A stretch of DNA of 64,000 bases from Kamptonema formosum PCC 6407 (GCF_000332155.1 NZ_KB235903.1:2690514-2754513), one strand, 5' to 3'; numbered from the stretch's first letter, positions 52,396-62,787 are shown. Made by a program: numbers and translations. The notes: a model not told the origin generated them from the sequence alone.

Positions 52396-52570
52396 GCGAG
52401 AAGTATAAGAAGGGGCTAGGGGCTAGGGGCTAGGGGCTAGGGAAGAAGGGGTTAGGGGCTACGATGCTCAGGGCTAGGGAAGAAGGGAAGAAGGGGTTAG
52501 GGGTTAGGGTTTGGGGGCTGGGGAAGAAGGGGTTACGATGCTTCGATGCTCCTATGCTCAGGAAGAAGGG
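52396..52570. repeat. GGGGCTA / GGGAAGAAGG tandem repeats
   Basis: Upstream of the response-regulator gene: four GGGGCTA heptamers, then drifted GGGTTAGGG and GAAGAAGGG units, and a TACGATGCT-type segment repeated twice. It lies where the regulator's promoter would be expected. Confidence 0.8.
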
Positions 52571-52639
52571 AACAAGGGACTAGAATCAAGGATTTTAGGA
52601 AAGCAGAACGTCATAACTGCCTTGGCAGTTGATATAAAA

Positions 52640-52709
52640 ATTAAGAATATAAAATTAAAAATTAAAAATGCAGTAGCACACTTTTAATTTTTAATTTTAT
52701 ATTCTTAAT
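52640..52709 (-). terminator. AT-rich 28-bp perfect inverted repeat, pgi terminator
   Basis: Two 28-bp arms (52640-52667 and 52682-52709) are exact complements around a 14-base loop. The right arm contains the pgi stop codon. On the minus strand the stem is followed by TTTTTATATC, giving an intrinsic terminator built almost only of A and T. Confidence 0.75.
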
Positions 52710-54297
52710 TCTGTTGATAGCTTACAGCTATACTTCCAGGTTGGGCTAAATTTCCCTGTAAAACCACGCCTCGACCATTTGCCGCTAGATGTCGCAAACT
52801 CTTATAAATCGTCTCGATTTGGTCAGGAGATCCTGCTTTTTTAGCCAAGGCTTCCAGAGACAAGGGCTTCCCTTCTTCCTTAAGCACTGCCAAAACCCGC
52901 TGTTGCAAATCCAACACCACAGCCGCCGCTTTTTTCCCTGCTTCTACTCCTGGCTGGTGGTAGGCGTTGACGTTGACAAGAAAACCATAAAGCCCTACAG
53001 CTCTTTCGTAGAGAGCAATTAAAGCTCCTACAGTCCGGGCATTTACTTGAGATACCGTCACAGTAATCGAATCTCGGTGATTCTCATAAAGAGCTTGCCT
53101 AGTTCCTTGTAAGAAACCTGACAGATAATCCCCAGAAGTAATGCCAGGGTCTATTTCTGGAGAAACCCCTTGGCGATCCTCCAAAACCTCAATAAAAGTG
53201 GCGAAGAAATTGGGCACCCCGTCTCGCAACTGCTGCACGTAAGCGTGTTGGTCAGTTGAACCTTTGTTACCGTAGACAGCAATACCTTGGTGAACAATAT
53301 TGCCGTCTAAATCCTTCTCCTTGCCCAAAGATTCCATTACCAACTGTTGTAAATAGCGCGAAAATAACAACAGAGAATCTTTGTAAGGCAACACTACCAT
53401 ATCTTTTGTGCCGCGCCCATTCCCGGCAAAATACCAAGATAAAGCTAATAGTGCAGCGGGATTACCTTTGATATTCGTAGTCCTAGTAGCATCGTCCATC
53501 TCCTTGGCTCCTCCTAGCATCCCACGAATGTCGATGCCTTGCAGAGCGGCAGGCAGCAGCCCTACAGCGGATAATTCCGAGGTGCGTCCTCCCACCCAGT
53601 CAGCCATTGGGAAAGTTGCCAGCCAACCTTCAGATTTGGCTAATTGGTCTAACTTACTGCCAGTACCAGTAACAGCAACTGCGTGCTTAGAGAAGTCAAG
53701 TTTCTGGGCGGCAAAAGCTTTTTGGACTTCAATCATGCCGTTGCGGGGTTCAGGAGTTCCCCCAGATTTAGAGATCGTGATGACTAGGGTACTAGCGAGT
53801 CGATCTTTTAACTTATTGAGAGTGCGATCGATCCCAGTGGGGTCACTGTTATCGATAAAATGAATTGCCAATGGCGGGAAATCTGGGGCAAGAGCTTCGG
53901 CTGCGAATTGCGGGCCCAGGGCCGAACCACCAATACCAATGGAAATAATATCAGTGAACTTGGGGGCAAAAGGCGGCTTAACATCGCGGCTGTGGACTTT
54001 TTGGGCAAAAGCCTCAATTTGCTCTAATGTCTCAACAATTTCTTGTTTAAATTCCGGGGAGGGGGCTAAATCTGGGTTTCGCAGCCAATAGTGACCAACC
54101 ATGCGATTTTCATCGGGGTTGGCGATCGCGCCCCCCTCCAAAGCAGCCATATCCTTAAAAGCTCGATCGAACTTGGGCTTCATACCCTCAAAAAAAGGGC
54201 CATCAAACCCCATGCGGCTGACATCCAGGTAAAATCCCAGCCCCTCGTGATAGTAGAGCCAATCTTGGTAGCGTTGCCAGAGTGCTGCGGCATCCAT
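52705..54297 (-). CDS. pgi: glucose-6-phosphate isomerase
   Basis: Interconverts glucose 6-phosphate and fructose 6-phosphate in the cytoplasm. The 530-residue length fits the cyanobacterial enzyme. [17 protein letters not shown] (about 117-133), the phosphate-binding [14 protein letters not shown] (about 176-189) and [21 protein letters not shown] are diagnostic. The C-terminal region (about 440-530) has a [22 protein letters not shown] stretch and a winged-helix-like tail typical of the cyanobacterial form. Divergent from the GH2-like gene. Confidence 0.97.
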   Translation of the reverse strand: MDAAALWQRYQDWLYYHEGLGFYLDVSRMGFDGPFFEGMKPKFDRAFKDMAALEGGAIANPDENRMVGHYWLRNPDLAPSPEFKQEIVETLEQIEAFAQKVHSRDVKPPFAPKFTDIISIGIGGSALGPQFAAEALAPDFPPLAIHFIDNSDPTGIDRTLNKLKDRLASTLVITISKSGGTPEPRNGMIEVQKAFAAQKLDFSKHAVAVTGTGSKLDQLAKSEGWLATFPMADWVGGRTSELSAVGLLPAALQGIDIRGMLGGAKEMDDATRTTNIKGNPAALLALSWYFAGNGRGTKDMVVLPYKDSLLLFSRYLQQLVMESLGKEKDLDGNIVHQGIAVYGNKGSTDQHAYVQQLRDGVPNFFATFIEVLEDRQGVSPEIDPGITSGDYLSGFLQGTRQALYENHRDSITVTVSQVNARTVGALIALYERAVGLYGFLVNVNAYHQPGVEAGKKAAAVVLDLQQRVLAVLKEEGKPLSLEALAKKAGSPDQIETIYKSLRHLAANGRGVVLQGNLAQPGSIAVSYQQN

Positions 54298-54461
54298 AGA
54301 AATTCTGTTTTTTATCGTTATTGCTATTCGCTAGTCTACCGAAGGCAGTTTAAAAGACTATATCAGGAATTACTGAATGCTAATGCTAATTGCTATGCTC
54401 TTAATATCAATCCCGCTGCTCAACTGACGAGTGGGAGGGGAACAAAAACCGGAACCTGAGT

Positions 54462-57400
54462 ATGAACAAAAGGCTGACCAAAATACTAGGGCTATTTTTC
54501 TTAGCAGTCATAGTCTTTGGGTTCCTGGGGCGATCGCTTCAAAATCGTAATTTTGCTCAAAATCCTAATTTTGCCAGTATTCCCTTAACACAAATCAATT
54601 TTCCGCAACAGACTGTCGCCCAAGTTAATACTTTCAGCAATAAATCCAGTCAAATCTATCTCAACGGCACTTGGCAATTTGCCCCAGCCATAGGTAACAC
54701 TGACAAACCTCCTTCCGCCGTAAATTGGGGCACCATCTCGGTTCCCGGCAACTGGCAACACGAAAGAAATGAGAACGAACCTGGTTTAATCGATCGCGGC
54801 AATGGCAATGCCTGGGAAAATTTCAATGCCAACACCCTATCAAAAGCATGGTATCAGCGCACCATAGACATTCCCAGCGATTGGGGTGGACGTAAAATCG
54901 TACTCGACTTAGCAAGAGTTAGTACCGATGCAGTTGTCTTCGCCAATGGCATCAACTGCGGTCAAATTTCCTGGCCCTACGGCACTGTGGATATCACCAA
55001 AGCCGTTAAACCGGGGAAAAACACGATCTCAATTCTGGTACTCGCAGTCAGTGACGAAACAGAAAAAGCCGTGATTATGGGCCCAACGGAAATATACAGG
55101 GAGAAAACCCAACTGCAATCGCGGGGACTAATTGGGGAAGTGCGAATTTTCAGCGTTCCGCCTGGCCCCTTCATCAGCGACGTATTTGTACAGCCATCTA
55201 CCAGAAAAAAACAAATCAAGCTGGACATCGAACTGATCGATGTCGCCCAAAGCGGTAAAGTCCAGCTAGTTGCCCAAATCCTCGACCAAAACGGCAAAAT
55301 CGAGAAAGAATTCACCAGTTCGGCAAATGTCCAAGCCCAGCGAACTCAAACTCTCCAGCCAGTTTGGGATTGGGCCAATCCCCGCCTCTGGGATGTCCGT
55401 CAGCCTAACTTATATAACTTGCGGCTGTTCGTCAAGGGTAGCGGCATTCAGGCTGAATTTAATCAACCCTTCGGCTTCCGAGAGTTTTGGATTGAAGGGC
55501 GGAAATTTTACTTAAATGGGACTGAGATTCGCCTGCGGCCAATACTTTTAGAGGATGAGTGGCAAGGTTGGAGCCCCGGTATCCCGGAAGCAGCCGACAG
55601 GATGATTGATGGTTATTTCTGGGCGGGTTTCAATATTGCTCAAATGTGGCCTTGGAATCACGACGAGAGGGGTCGATGGCACTTCCGGGAACTGTTTGCC
55701 GATCGCAGCGATCGCAAAGGTTTTCCCATCATCGCACCAGCCCTAGATGCCACTTCTAAGGGCTATGCTGATATGTGGGACAAACCAACGGGTAAGGCTG
55801 TCTGGGAACCTCGAATGGTTAGGGATTTGCGCCGCTACCGCAATCACCCATCGGTTTTAATGTGGGGAAGTAGCCCGAATTTTTTTGGACATAGCGAAGA
55901 CCAAAACCCGCGCCGGATTGGTAAGAAGAAGTTAGAAGGGACGATTAGTCAGGTGGAAGACGATCGCATGAAGCGATTAATTCCTGTTGGGGACGATTTG
56001 GCGGCTACAGTCCAGAAATATGACCCAACTAGACCAGTATTATTGCACCAAGGCGGGGCGGCGGGAAATGTTTATGCTCTAAATTCTTACTTGAATATAA
56101 TTCCGCTGCAAGAACGGGAGGAATGGATCTCGGAGTGGAGTCAAAATGGCGATATGCCTTATATGGTGGTGGAGTTTGGTACGCCGTTGCATACGACGAT
56201 GATGCGGGGTCGCAATGGTTTTAGCGGTACTATTAATAGCGAACCTTGGATGACAGAATTTAGTGCAATTTATTTTGGCAATGAGGCTTATAAGTTAGAA
56301 ACTCCAGCCTATCGCCAGAAAATTCGCGAGTTATTTGTCAAGGATCAAGAGTACAAGGGTTGGTTCGCTAAAGCAGAGTTGAATTTTGCGCCAGCTTTCC
56401 AAAAATTGCAGCAATTATTTAGTACAAATACTTGGCGAAGTTGGCGAACTTTTGGGATGACGGGCGGGATGATTCCCTGGAATAATGGTCACGGCTGGGA
56501 ATTTAATCAAACTGCGAATCAGAAGGTAGATTTACCCAATTTTGAGCCAGGCCGTAGGGGTGTTTATCTGAAGCAGGTATATAAGGGTTTGTGGTATAAC
56601 TTCCGACCGGAAACTAATACTATCCACCCAGGTGGTCAAGCGATTATGCAAAATAATGGCCCAACTTTGGCTTGGATTGCTGGTTCTAAGTCGGCCTTTG
56701 TGGCGAAAGACCATAGTTTTGCTGCGGGTGCAAAGTTAGAAAAGCAAATTGTGTTGATTAATGATATTAGGGCAAAGCAAAATTTTTCTTTTAATTGGCA
56801 GGTGTTCGTAGGCGGAAAACAGGTCGGTTCTGGGCAAAACACGGGAAGTATTGAGACTGCCAAAACCCTATTTTTTCCAGTGGAAGTAACGTTACCTGCC
56901 AGCGTCCAAAATAAAGTTGATGGGGAAATTCGCTTGAGTGCTAAGATTGGCGATCGCACTCACGAGGATCGGTTTAGTTTCCGAGTTTTCCCCAATTTAC
57001 CCAAGGCGACGGGTACTGTGGTAGCCTTTGACCCGGCGGGGAAGACTACAAAAATGTTGCAACAGTTTGGCTACACGGTTACGCCTTGGGATGGTTCGCA
57101 AACAGCATCGCTTTTGGTTATTGGTAGGGAAGCTTTTGCTAGCGGGCAAAAAATACCGGGTGATTTAGAAGCTTTTGTCCGCAATGGTGGAAGGGCGATC
57201 GCTTTTATTCAACAACGAGATTGGTTCCAGAAATTAGGTTTCCGAGTTGCGCCGCCTTTGAGTCGCCGTGTTTTCCCAGTTGATACTACATCAACGGTGA
57301 TGACGGGTTTAGATGCAGTAGATTTACGAGATTGGAGTGGAGAAAGTACGCTAATTGAAGCCTACCCAGATACGCGAAATTTGCGGGAGAATCCTTATAA

Positions 57401-58292
57401 AAAATATGGTTGGCGTTGGGGGAATCGAGGCGCAATTAGTAGTGCATCATTGGAAAAACCGCACCGCAGTGGGTGGCGGCCAATTTTGGAATCTGAGTTT
57501 GATTTAGCTTACTCGCCGCTAATGGAACTTGACTATGGAAAAGGGCGGCTAATTTTGAATAATTTAGATTTAGAAGACCACTTTTTGTTAGATGCGGGGG
57601 CGGCTAAGTTAGGTCAACAAGTTATCAGTTATGCTCAAAATTCTCCTCTATCTCCGAAGGTAGATAAAGTCGTTTTGATTGGCGGCGATGGCGAGGCGGG
57701 TTGGCTGGATAAATTGGGGGTAATTTATCAGAGAGGTAATTCATTTTCTCCTGACTCAGGATTGGTAATTGTGGGGGCGGATGCGAATATTAATGATGAG
57801 GATTTACGGCGTTATTTGAATCAGGGAGGAAAAGTATTTTTCATCCCTCGAAAATCGTCTGCTGCTGCTTTGGGCGTGCAGTTGCAAGAAATAAAGGATT
57901 TTGCAGGTTCGCTGAAGGTTCCTAGTTGGCCGGAGATGCGAGGGGTTAGTGCTTCGGATTTGCGATCGCGTTCTTCTTATGATACTTGGTTGATTAAGTC
58001 GGGCGGCGAGGTAGCGGCTGATGGTTTGTTAAGTCGGTTTCAAGTTGGTTCTGGTGTGGCGATTTTCTCTCAGATTGACCCTGATGTTTTGACTGCTGAT
58101 GTTAAGACTTATTTGCGGTTTACTCGGTGGCGACAGACTAGGGCGAATGCTCAGATTTTAGCTAATTTGGGTGCGAGTTTTAAGGTGGATGGCCATATTT
58201 TTAAGTCGGGTGAGAGTAAGGATTTTTATCACTCTGATTATCGGACTGATTTTGAGTTGGGGGATCAGCCTTATCGGTATTATCGGTGGTAG
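54462..58292 (+). CDS. glycoside hydrolase family 2-like exported protein
   Basis: A 1276-residue protein with one N-terminal signal anchor (about residues 7-26). Domains in order: sugar-binding jelly roll (about 60-235; GNWQHE, FNANTLSKAWYQRTIDIP), Ig-like (240-340), a GH2-type barrel (345-690), then a long C-terminal part (700-1270) with two GATase-like Rossmann segments (ASLLVIGREAFASGQ; SGLVIVGADANIND). The likely nucleophile Glu571 is in YMVVEFGTP. In GH2 the acid/base Glu follows RNHPSVxxW; here that stretch reads RNHPSVLMWGSSPNFF, with Asn in place of Glu. So activity may be altered or lost. Substrate unknown. Confidence 0.82.
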   Translation: MNKRLTKILGLFFLAVIVFGFLGRSLQNRNFAQNPNFASIPLTQINFPQQTVAQVNTFSNKSSQIYLNGTWQFAPAIGNTDKPPSAVNWGTISVPGNWQHERNENEPGLIDRGNGNAWENFNANTLSKAWYQRTIDIPSDWGGRKIVLDLARVSTDAVVFANGINCGQISWPYGTVDITKAVKPGKNTISILVLAVSDETEKAVIMGPTEIYREKTQLQSRGLIGEVRIFSVPPGPFISDVFVQPSTRKKQIKLDIELIDVAQSGKVQLVAQILDQNGKIEKEFTSSANVQAQRTQTLQPVWDWANPRLWDVRQPNLYNLRLFVKGSGIQAEFNQPFGFREFWIEGRKFYLNGTEIRLRPILLEDEWQGWSPGIPEAADRMIDGYFWAGFNIAQMWPWNHDERGRWHFRELFADRSDRKGFPIIAPALDATSKGYADMWDKPTGKAVWEPRMVRDLRRYRNHPSVLMWGSSPNFFGHSEDQNPRRIGKKKLEGTISQVEDDRMKRLIPVGDDLAATVQKYDPTRPVLLHQGGAAGNVYALNSYLNIIPLQEREEWISEWSQNGDMPYMVVEFGTPLHTTMMRGRNGFSGTINSEPWMTEFSAIYFGNEAYKLETPAYRQKIRELFVKDQEYKGWFAKAELNFAPAFQKLQQLFSTNTWRSWRTFGMTGGMIPWNNGHGWEFNQTANQKVDLPNFEPGRRGVYLKQVYKGLWYNFRPETNTIHPGGQAIMQNNGPTLAWIAGSKSAFVAKDHSFAAGAKLEKQIVLINDIRAKQNFSFNWQVFVGGKQVGSGQNTGSIETAKTLFFPVEVTLPASVQNKVDGEIRLSAKIGDRTHEDRFSFRVFPNLPKATGTVVAFDPAGKTTKMLQQFGYTVTPWDGSQTASLLVIGREAFASGQKIPGDLEAFVRNGGRAIAFIQQRDWFQKLGFRVAPPLSRRVFPVDTTSTVMTGLDAVDLRDWSGESTLIEAYPDTRNLRENPYKKYGWRWGNRGAISSASLEKPHRSGWRPILESEFDLAYSPLMELDYGKGRLILNNLDLEDHFLLDAGAAKLGQQVISYAQNSPLSPKVDKVVLIGGDGEAGWLDKLGVIYQRGNSFSPDSGLVIVGADANINDEDLRRYLNQGGKVFFIPRKSSAAALGVQLQEIKDFAGSLKVPSWPEMRGVSASDLRSRSSYDTWLIKSGGEVAADGLLSRFQVGSGVAIFSQIDPDVLTADVKTYLRFTRWRQTRANAQILANLGASFKVDGHIFKSGESKDFYHSDYRTDFELGDQPYRYYRW

Positions 58293-58386
58293 TCGGACGA
58301 AGGAATACAGTACAAGAGTTAATGAAGTTAACTCCTAATAAACGTCGCTTTTATCAACTTAGTATACGGGCTATAACCCTTATTCA

Positions 58387-60483
58387 TTATACGTTGTAGC
58401 CTTCTTTGTCACCCTCCAAGGGAGTTGTCAATGTAGTCTGATAAGGGTCTGTATTAATATTAATGTCTCTAAGATTTTGTGGGAAAGATTGTTTTATTTG
58501 TTCAAGGTGACTAATGGTGTCTTTTAAATAAAGTTCGTTGGACTGATTTAATAAATATCCACTAATTTTCCCTTTTCTTATACCAACTTCTGCTAGTAAT
58601 AATTCTTGAAAAATTTTAAGAAAATCCAGTTCCTCAACTAAATATCTAACAATATTTTCATGTGAGAATGTATATCTTCCTTTTAGACAATAAAAAATAT
58701 AATAAATTATATTTTTATCTTCATTAGACGACATTACAATTAAAACTGTATTTATAAAATCTTCTGGTGGTAAATGTTTAAAAATAGGATAATCATAATA
58801 TTTCTCTTTTTTAGGATCTAAACTACCTGGAGCACATATTATGGATTGAAGATCAGTAATATTATTTTGCATAATATCCAGTATCTTGTTCGCCTCACTA
58901 GGCATATTTTTAAGCCTTACTTCTTTTTGAATTTCTTTAATATAATCATCAAACTCTTTAAATTCTGGATAATCTTTTGCTATAAACTCACGGCCCATAT
59001 AAGGAACTAAGGTATCCTTATACTTTATATCTAGCTTATTCGATGTGTTCAATAGATCAATATATTTTTGGGCTTCCTTAATAATATCTGGCTTGCTTTT
59101 GCTATAGATCCCAGCATCAGAAAACACTAAAAATAATCCAGTAATATGTTTAATTATTGCAATATTTTCAATTTTTTTATCTATAAAATATTCTGACTCA
59201 ACTTGATTAAGTATTTTCTCAAAGTCTTCATCAGTATGTCTAGTATAGTCGTACAATTTTATCCAATTAGGGGTGTTTTCATTATAAAAATATTTGCTGT
59301 TTGGTAGTAATTTTTCTAATTCTTCCTGATCTACAATACCTTTATCAAAAAAATTATGCCACCATGATAAGCTAGGAAACAATCCTGAAAAAGCGCTCAT
59401 TTCACTTGAACAATAGATACTATAAATGTGTTGATATTTTGCAAATATCTCAATAAATTTTTTATTTTCTTCGTTAGGAGTAATTTCTCTTGAATTAGTA
59501 TATTGCTGATATATTTCTGATGTTAATTCTTTATCTAATTGTAGGCCTATGCCTTGAATCTCTTCTGGTTTCACTCTTCCATAAGAAATTTCAATAGAAA
59601 ATATTATCAATAGTTCTAAGACTTCTTTTAGGAACTCCGGTTTATTCTGAGCTTTTTGTGATAATTTTTCAAAAATCCTCTCAAAATCTAGACATATTCG
59701 GTTCAAAATTCTTAAATTCGTACACTTTGCTTGTCCATACAATTCTTGAATAATATCTAGATTTATCATTAAAAAATCTTTGCTTCTTTGATGATCTAAT
59801 TTATTAATAAAGCTATTTAACGAGCCTTGAACATCAGGCTTAATTTCAAAAGTTTTACCAATTAATTTTTCTTTGACTTTCCTATATTTTTCTTGATCGA
59901 TTATTCTATCTTCATCAGCAATAATAACAACTTTTAGATATTCAGATTCAACAAAACTATTGATATAGCCTAAAATACTTTCAATTTCTAAACCACACCG
60001 TTCTAAATCATCAAAAATTAAAACACCATATTGTGAATCTTTTTTAACAAGAGATGAATTCAGGAAATCTTTTATACTTGTTTCTGAAAGAGTTGATTGT
60101 ACGCTTACTTCAGGTTTTTCATCGTGATTCATGTCAATATTTAACACCCATCTGTTTAACAAACCCTTAAAAATTTTTCCTGCTATTTTTGCTCCTTTTG
60201 ACGAGAGGATAGGATGTATCTGTTCAAACAAAATATCTTCTATTTGAGAAAAACTATTGACTCCATAAAGGCTAACGTATAAAGGAGTTTTGCTTCCTTC
60301 TTTAAACTTTTGAATATACTGATTTATAAACCATGATTTACCACAACCCCATTGCCCTTTAAGTAGAACTGCAAATTGAGGAGAATAAGCTAAATTACAA
60401 TAAGCATCATCTAAGTATTCTTCAATATGCTTATTGACTTTAGAAATATGCTGATTGTTTGCGCTAATTACTTGGTCTGGCAT
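58387..60483 (-). CDS. KAP-type P-loop NTPase
   Basis: A 698-residue ATPase. Walker A is GQWGCGKS (43-50) and Walker B LIFDDLERC (155-163), the latter matching the DDLDRC-like signature of KAP NTPases. Many KAP proteins carry membrane helices inside the NTPase module; none are seen here. The C-terminal 400 residues are helical and unrecognised. The DNA is markedly A/T-rich compared with flanking genes, and the gene stands alone between a convergent GH2 gene and a repeat-containing gap, which suggests horizontal acquisition. Some KAP NTPases act in phage defence; nothing here proves that. Confidence 0.85.
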   Translation of the reverse strand: MPDQVISANNQHISKVNKHIEEYLDDAYCNLAYSPQFAVLLKGQWGCGKSWFINQYIQKFKEGSKTPLYVSLYGVNSFSQIEDILFEQIHPILSSKGAKIAGKIFKGLLNRWVLNIDMNHDEKPEVSVQSTLSETSIKDFLNSSLVKKDSQYGVLIFDDLERCGLEIESILGYINSFVESEYLKVVIIADEDRIIDQEKYRKVKEKLIGKTFEIKPDVQGSLNSFINKLDHQRSKDFLMINLDIIQELYGQAKCTNLRILNRICLDFERIFEKLSQKAQNKPEFLKEVLELLIIFSIEISYGRVKPEEIQGIGLQLDKELTSEIYQQYTNSREITPNEENKKFIEIFAKYQHIYSIYCSSEMSAFSGLFPSLSWWHNFFDKGIVDQEELEKLLPNSKYFYNENTPNWIKLYDYTRHTDEDFEKILNQVESEYFIDKKIENIAIIKHITGLFLVFSDAGIYSKSKPDIIKEAQKYIDLLNTSNKLDIKYKDTLVPYMGREFIAKDYPEFKEFDDYIKEIQKEVRLKNMPSEANKILDIMQNNITDLQSIICAPGSLDPKKEKYYDYPIFKHLPPEDFINTVLIVMSSNEDKNIIYYIFYCLKGRYTFSHENIVRYLVEELDFLKIFQELLLAEVGIRKGKISGYLLNQSNELYLKDTISHLEQIKQSFPQNLRDININTDPYQTTLTTPLEGDKEGYNV

Positions 60484-60606
60484 AACTTTTTTTGCTCGTC
60501 AAATAAATAAATTCTGCAAGCTGAGTGCGATCGCGCACCTTCAATACTTAACATTATCCCACTTTTATTGCATAACTACCAATACTCTAGACACTTTTTA
60601 ATGGGT

Positions 60607-60684
60607 AATGGTAGAATGCGGGTTTTGGACTCTAAGCTCGTCGCGTAGGCGTAGCCAGCCGAAGGCATCGCCAATGGTAGAATG
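60607..60684. repeat. palindromic repeat insertion with 12-bp flanking duplication
   Basis: AATGGTAGAATG occurs at 60607-60618 and again at 60673-60684. Between them lies a CGCGTAGGCGTAGCC...GAAGGCATCGCC sequence of a type widespread in filamentous cyanobacteria. The flanking copies look like a target duplication made on insertion. Confidence 0.65.
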
Positions 60685-60769
60685 ACAGTTTCAGCCATTT
60701 CTATAAAAACTGTCAGGACTATCGATCGCCAATAATCTTATTAAATAGTTTCTAATAGGAATATCAAGC

Positions 60770-62524
60770 ATGAATTTTACAGAAAAAAAGACCCTCTGGG
60801 CGATCGCAAATCCATTTTTTCTATTACTTCTTGTTTCGCTGTCGCTATTAGGATGTCAGCAATCGCCGAAAGTTAAGCGACAATTAGAACGCAGTCAACA
60901 AGGAATGGTAGTTTCAGCCGATCGCATGGCGACTGAAGCAGGAGTCGCTATGCTAAAAAAAGGCGGTAATGCAGTCGATGCAGCGGTAGCGACGGCTTTA
61001 GCAATTTCAGTAGTTGAGCCATTTTCAGCGGGTATTGGCGGCGGTGGGTTTTTGCTGTTACGACGGGTAGAAACTGGAGAAGTACAAGCTTTAGATTTCC
61101 GCGAAAGAGCTCCTAAATTAGCCGATCGCGATATGTATCTTGATAGTAAAGGTCAGCCCATTAAAAGGGCAAGTCTAGACGGATATCTGGCGGCGGGAGT
61201 ACCGGGTACGGTGGCGGGATTATACAATGTGCAAAAACTTTACGGGAAATTACCTTGGAATGATGTGGTAGCTCCGGCTGTAAGTCTAGCAGACAAAGGG
61301 TTTGTGGTGACAGAACGTTTTGCCAAGTTCTTTGAGTATCGTCAAAATGCGATTAAAAATAATCCAGCCGCACGCAAAATTTTTACTAAAAACGGCACTT
61401 TATATAAAAAAAGTGAGTTGCTTGTACAGCCAGATTTAGCTAAGACTTTACGTGCGATCGCCATCGCTCCCCAAAGTTTTTATACTGGAAAAATTGCACA
61501 GGCGATCGCCACTGATATGAAGAAAAATAGGGGTTTAATTACTCTCGAAGACCTGAAAAACTATACTCCAATTTGGCGTAAACCTGTCTGTGGAAACTTT
61601 CGACAATATCGAATTTGCGGAATGCCACCGCCTTCTGCGGGTGGAATTCAACTGCTACAAATTTTGAATATAATTAGTGATACCAATTTGTCAGATTGGG
61701 GGCGAGAAAATCCCGATACTTTGCATCTATTGGCAGAAGCGATGCGAATTAGTTATGCTGACAGAGCCAAATATTTGGGCGATCCAGCCTTTGTGAGAGC
61801 ACCTGTAAAATCCTTGATAAGTCCTGTTTATGCTGCTAAACGTCGCCAAGAAATTGACATGAAACGCGCTAGGCTCTCTAGTGAGGTAAAACCGATAATA
61901 GATCCGAAAAGCGGGAGAGTATCTGCTAAGGAATCTCCAGAAACGACGCATTTAACCGTAGTCGATCGCGATCGTAATGTCGTGAGTTTAACATTTACAG
62001 TGAATGGGGCTTTTGGTGCGGGTACTGTGGTACCAGGTACGGGAATTTTACTCAATAATGAGATGGATGACTTTGCTGTTGCGCCAGGGGCACCGAATTT
62101 GTTTGGTTTGGTAGGGGGAGAAGCGAATGCGATCGCGCCTGAAAAAACTCCTCTATCCAGTATGACACCTACAATTGTTACTGAAAATGGTCAATTGCGT
62201 CTCGCTACTGGTGCTCCCGGAGGTAGCACTATTATTACCACCGTATTACAGATAATTCTAAATGTTTTAGTTTACGATATGGATGCCAGTGCAGCCGTAT
62301 CTGCACCGCGTATTCATCATCAATGGTTGCCAGATCGGTTAATGGTAGAAAGTAAAAGTTTTTCTGAAGAAATCTTGCAGAAGTTACAGGGAAGAGGACA
62401 TCAGATAGAAGAAAGATCGCCTTGGGGAAATGCGAATTTAATCATCGTCACTCCTGACGGGGGGTTAGAAGGAGCCGCTGATTCCAGAGGTGAAGGAGTG
62501 GCAAAAGGGAGTGGGATGTTATAA
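60770..62524 (+). CDS. ggt: gamma-glutamyltransferase
   Basis: Cleaves the gamma-glutamyl bond of glutathione and related peptides outside the cytoplasm, transferring or hydrolysing the glutamyl group. The 584-residue precursor has a lipoprotein signal (residues about 12-29) with lipobox LLGC. The autocatalytic nucleophile is Thr392 (ESPETTHLTVVD), where the chain splits into large and small subunits. The glutamate-binding GAPGGSTIITT and SSMTPTI segments follow. AVDAAVATALAISVVEPFSAGIGGGG at the start is diagnostic. Confidence 0.96.
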   Translation: MNFTEKKTLWAIANPFFLLLLVSLSLLGCQQSPKVKRQLERSQQGMVVSADRMATEAGVAMLKKGGNAVDAAVATALAISVVEPFSAGIGGGGFLLLRRVETGEVQALDFRERAPKLADRDMYLDSKGQPIKRASLDGYLAAGVPGTVAGLYNVQKLYGKLPWNDVVAPAVSLADKGFVVTERFAKFFEYRQNAIKNNPAARKIFTKNGTLYKKSELLVQPDLAKTLRAIAIAPQSFYTGKIAQAIATDMKKNRGLITLEDLKNYTPIWRKPVCGNFRQYRICGMPPPSAGGIQLLQILNIISDTNLSDWGRENPDTLHLLAEAMRISYADRAKYLGDPAFVRAPVKSLISPVYAAKRRQEIDMKRARLSSEVKPIIDPKSGRVSAKESPETTHLTVVDRDRNVVSLTFTVNGAFGAGTVVPGTGILLNNEMDDFAVAPGAPNLFGLVGGEANAIAPEKTPLSSMTPTIVTENGQLRLATGAPGGSTIITTVLQIILNVLVYDMDASAAVSAPRIHHQWLPDRLMVESKSFSEEILQKLQGRGHQIEERSPWGNANLIIVTPDGGLEGAADSRGEGVAKGSGML

Positions 62525-62586
62525 TAAATTTTAGCACCTGAGTAATAGAGAAATAGCTTCTAACCCTCTACATTCTTAAGCCTACT

Positions 62587-62787
62587 CTACAAGTCAAAAT
62601 GACGTTTAAAGCGAGTATCTAATTTGTCAGATTTTTTTTGATTGCAGGTAAAGCATAGTGTATGCAAATTACTGATATCGTTAGTACCGCCGCGAGCTAG
62701 GGGAATGATATGATCGATGGTAAGTTGGGCTTCTAGGAAGGTTTTCCCGCAGCTTTGACAGAGGTTGGGTGCGTAAGTCCTGTAAAA
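62587..62787 (-). pseudogene. relic of an HNH endonuclease
   Basis: Hand translation of the minus strand gives 61 recognisable residues: CQSCGKTF, LTIDHIIPLARGGTNDISNLH and LCFTCNQKKSD, ending HFDL and TAG at 62587-62589. These are the two Cys pairs and the DH.IPL..GG...NL core of an HNH nuclease. The reading frame stops at an in-frame TAG (62788-62790), with no start codon in a good context, and the join coincides with TGCGTAAGTCCT (62770-62781), a fold-back element end. So the N-terminal half was probably lost by that insertion or deletion. Confidence 0.8.
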
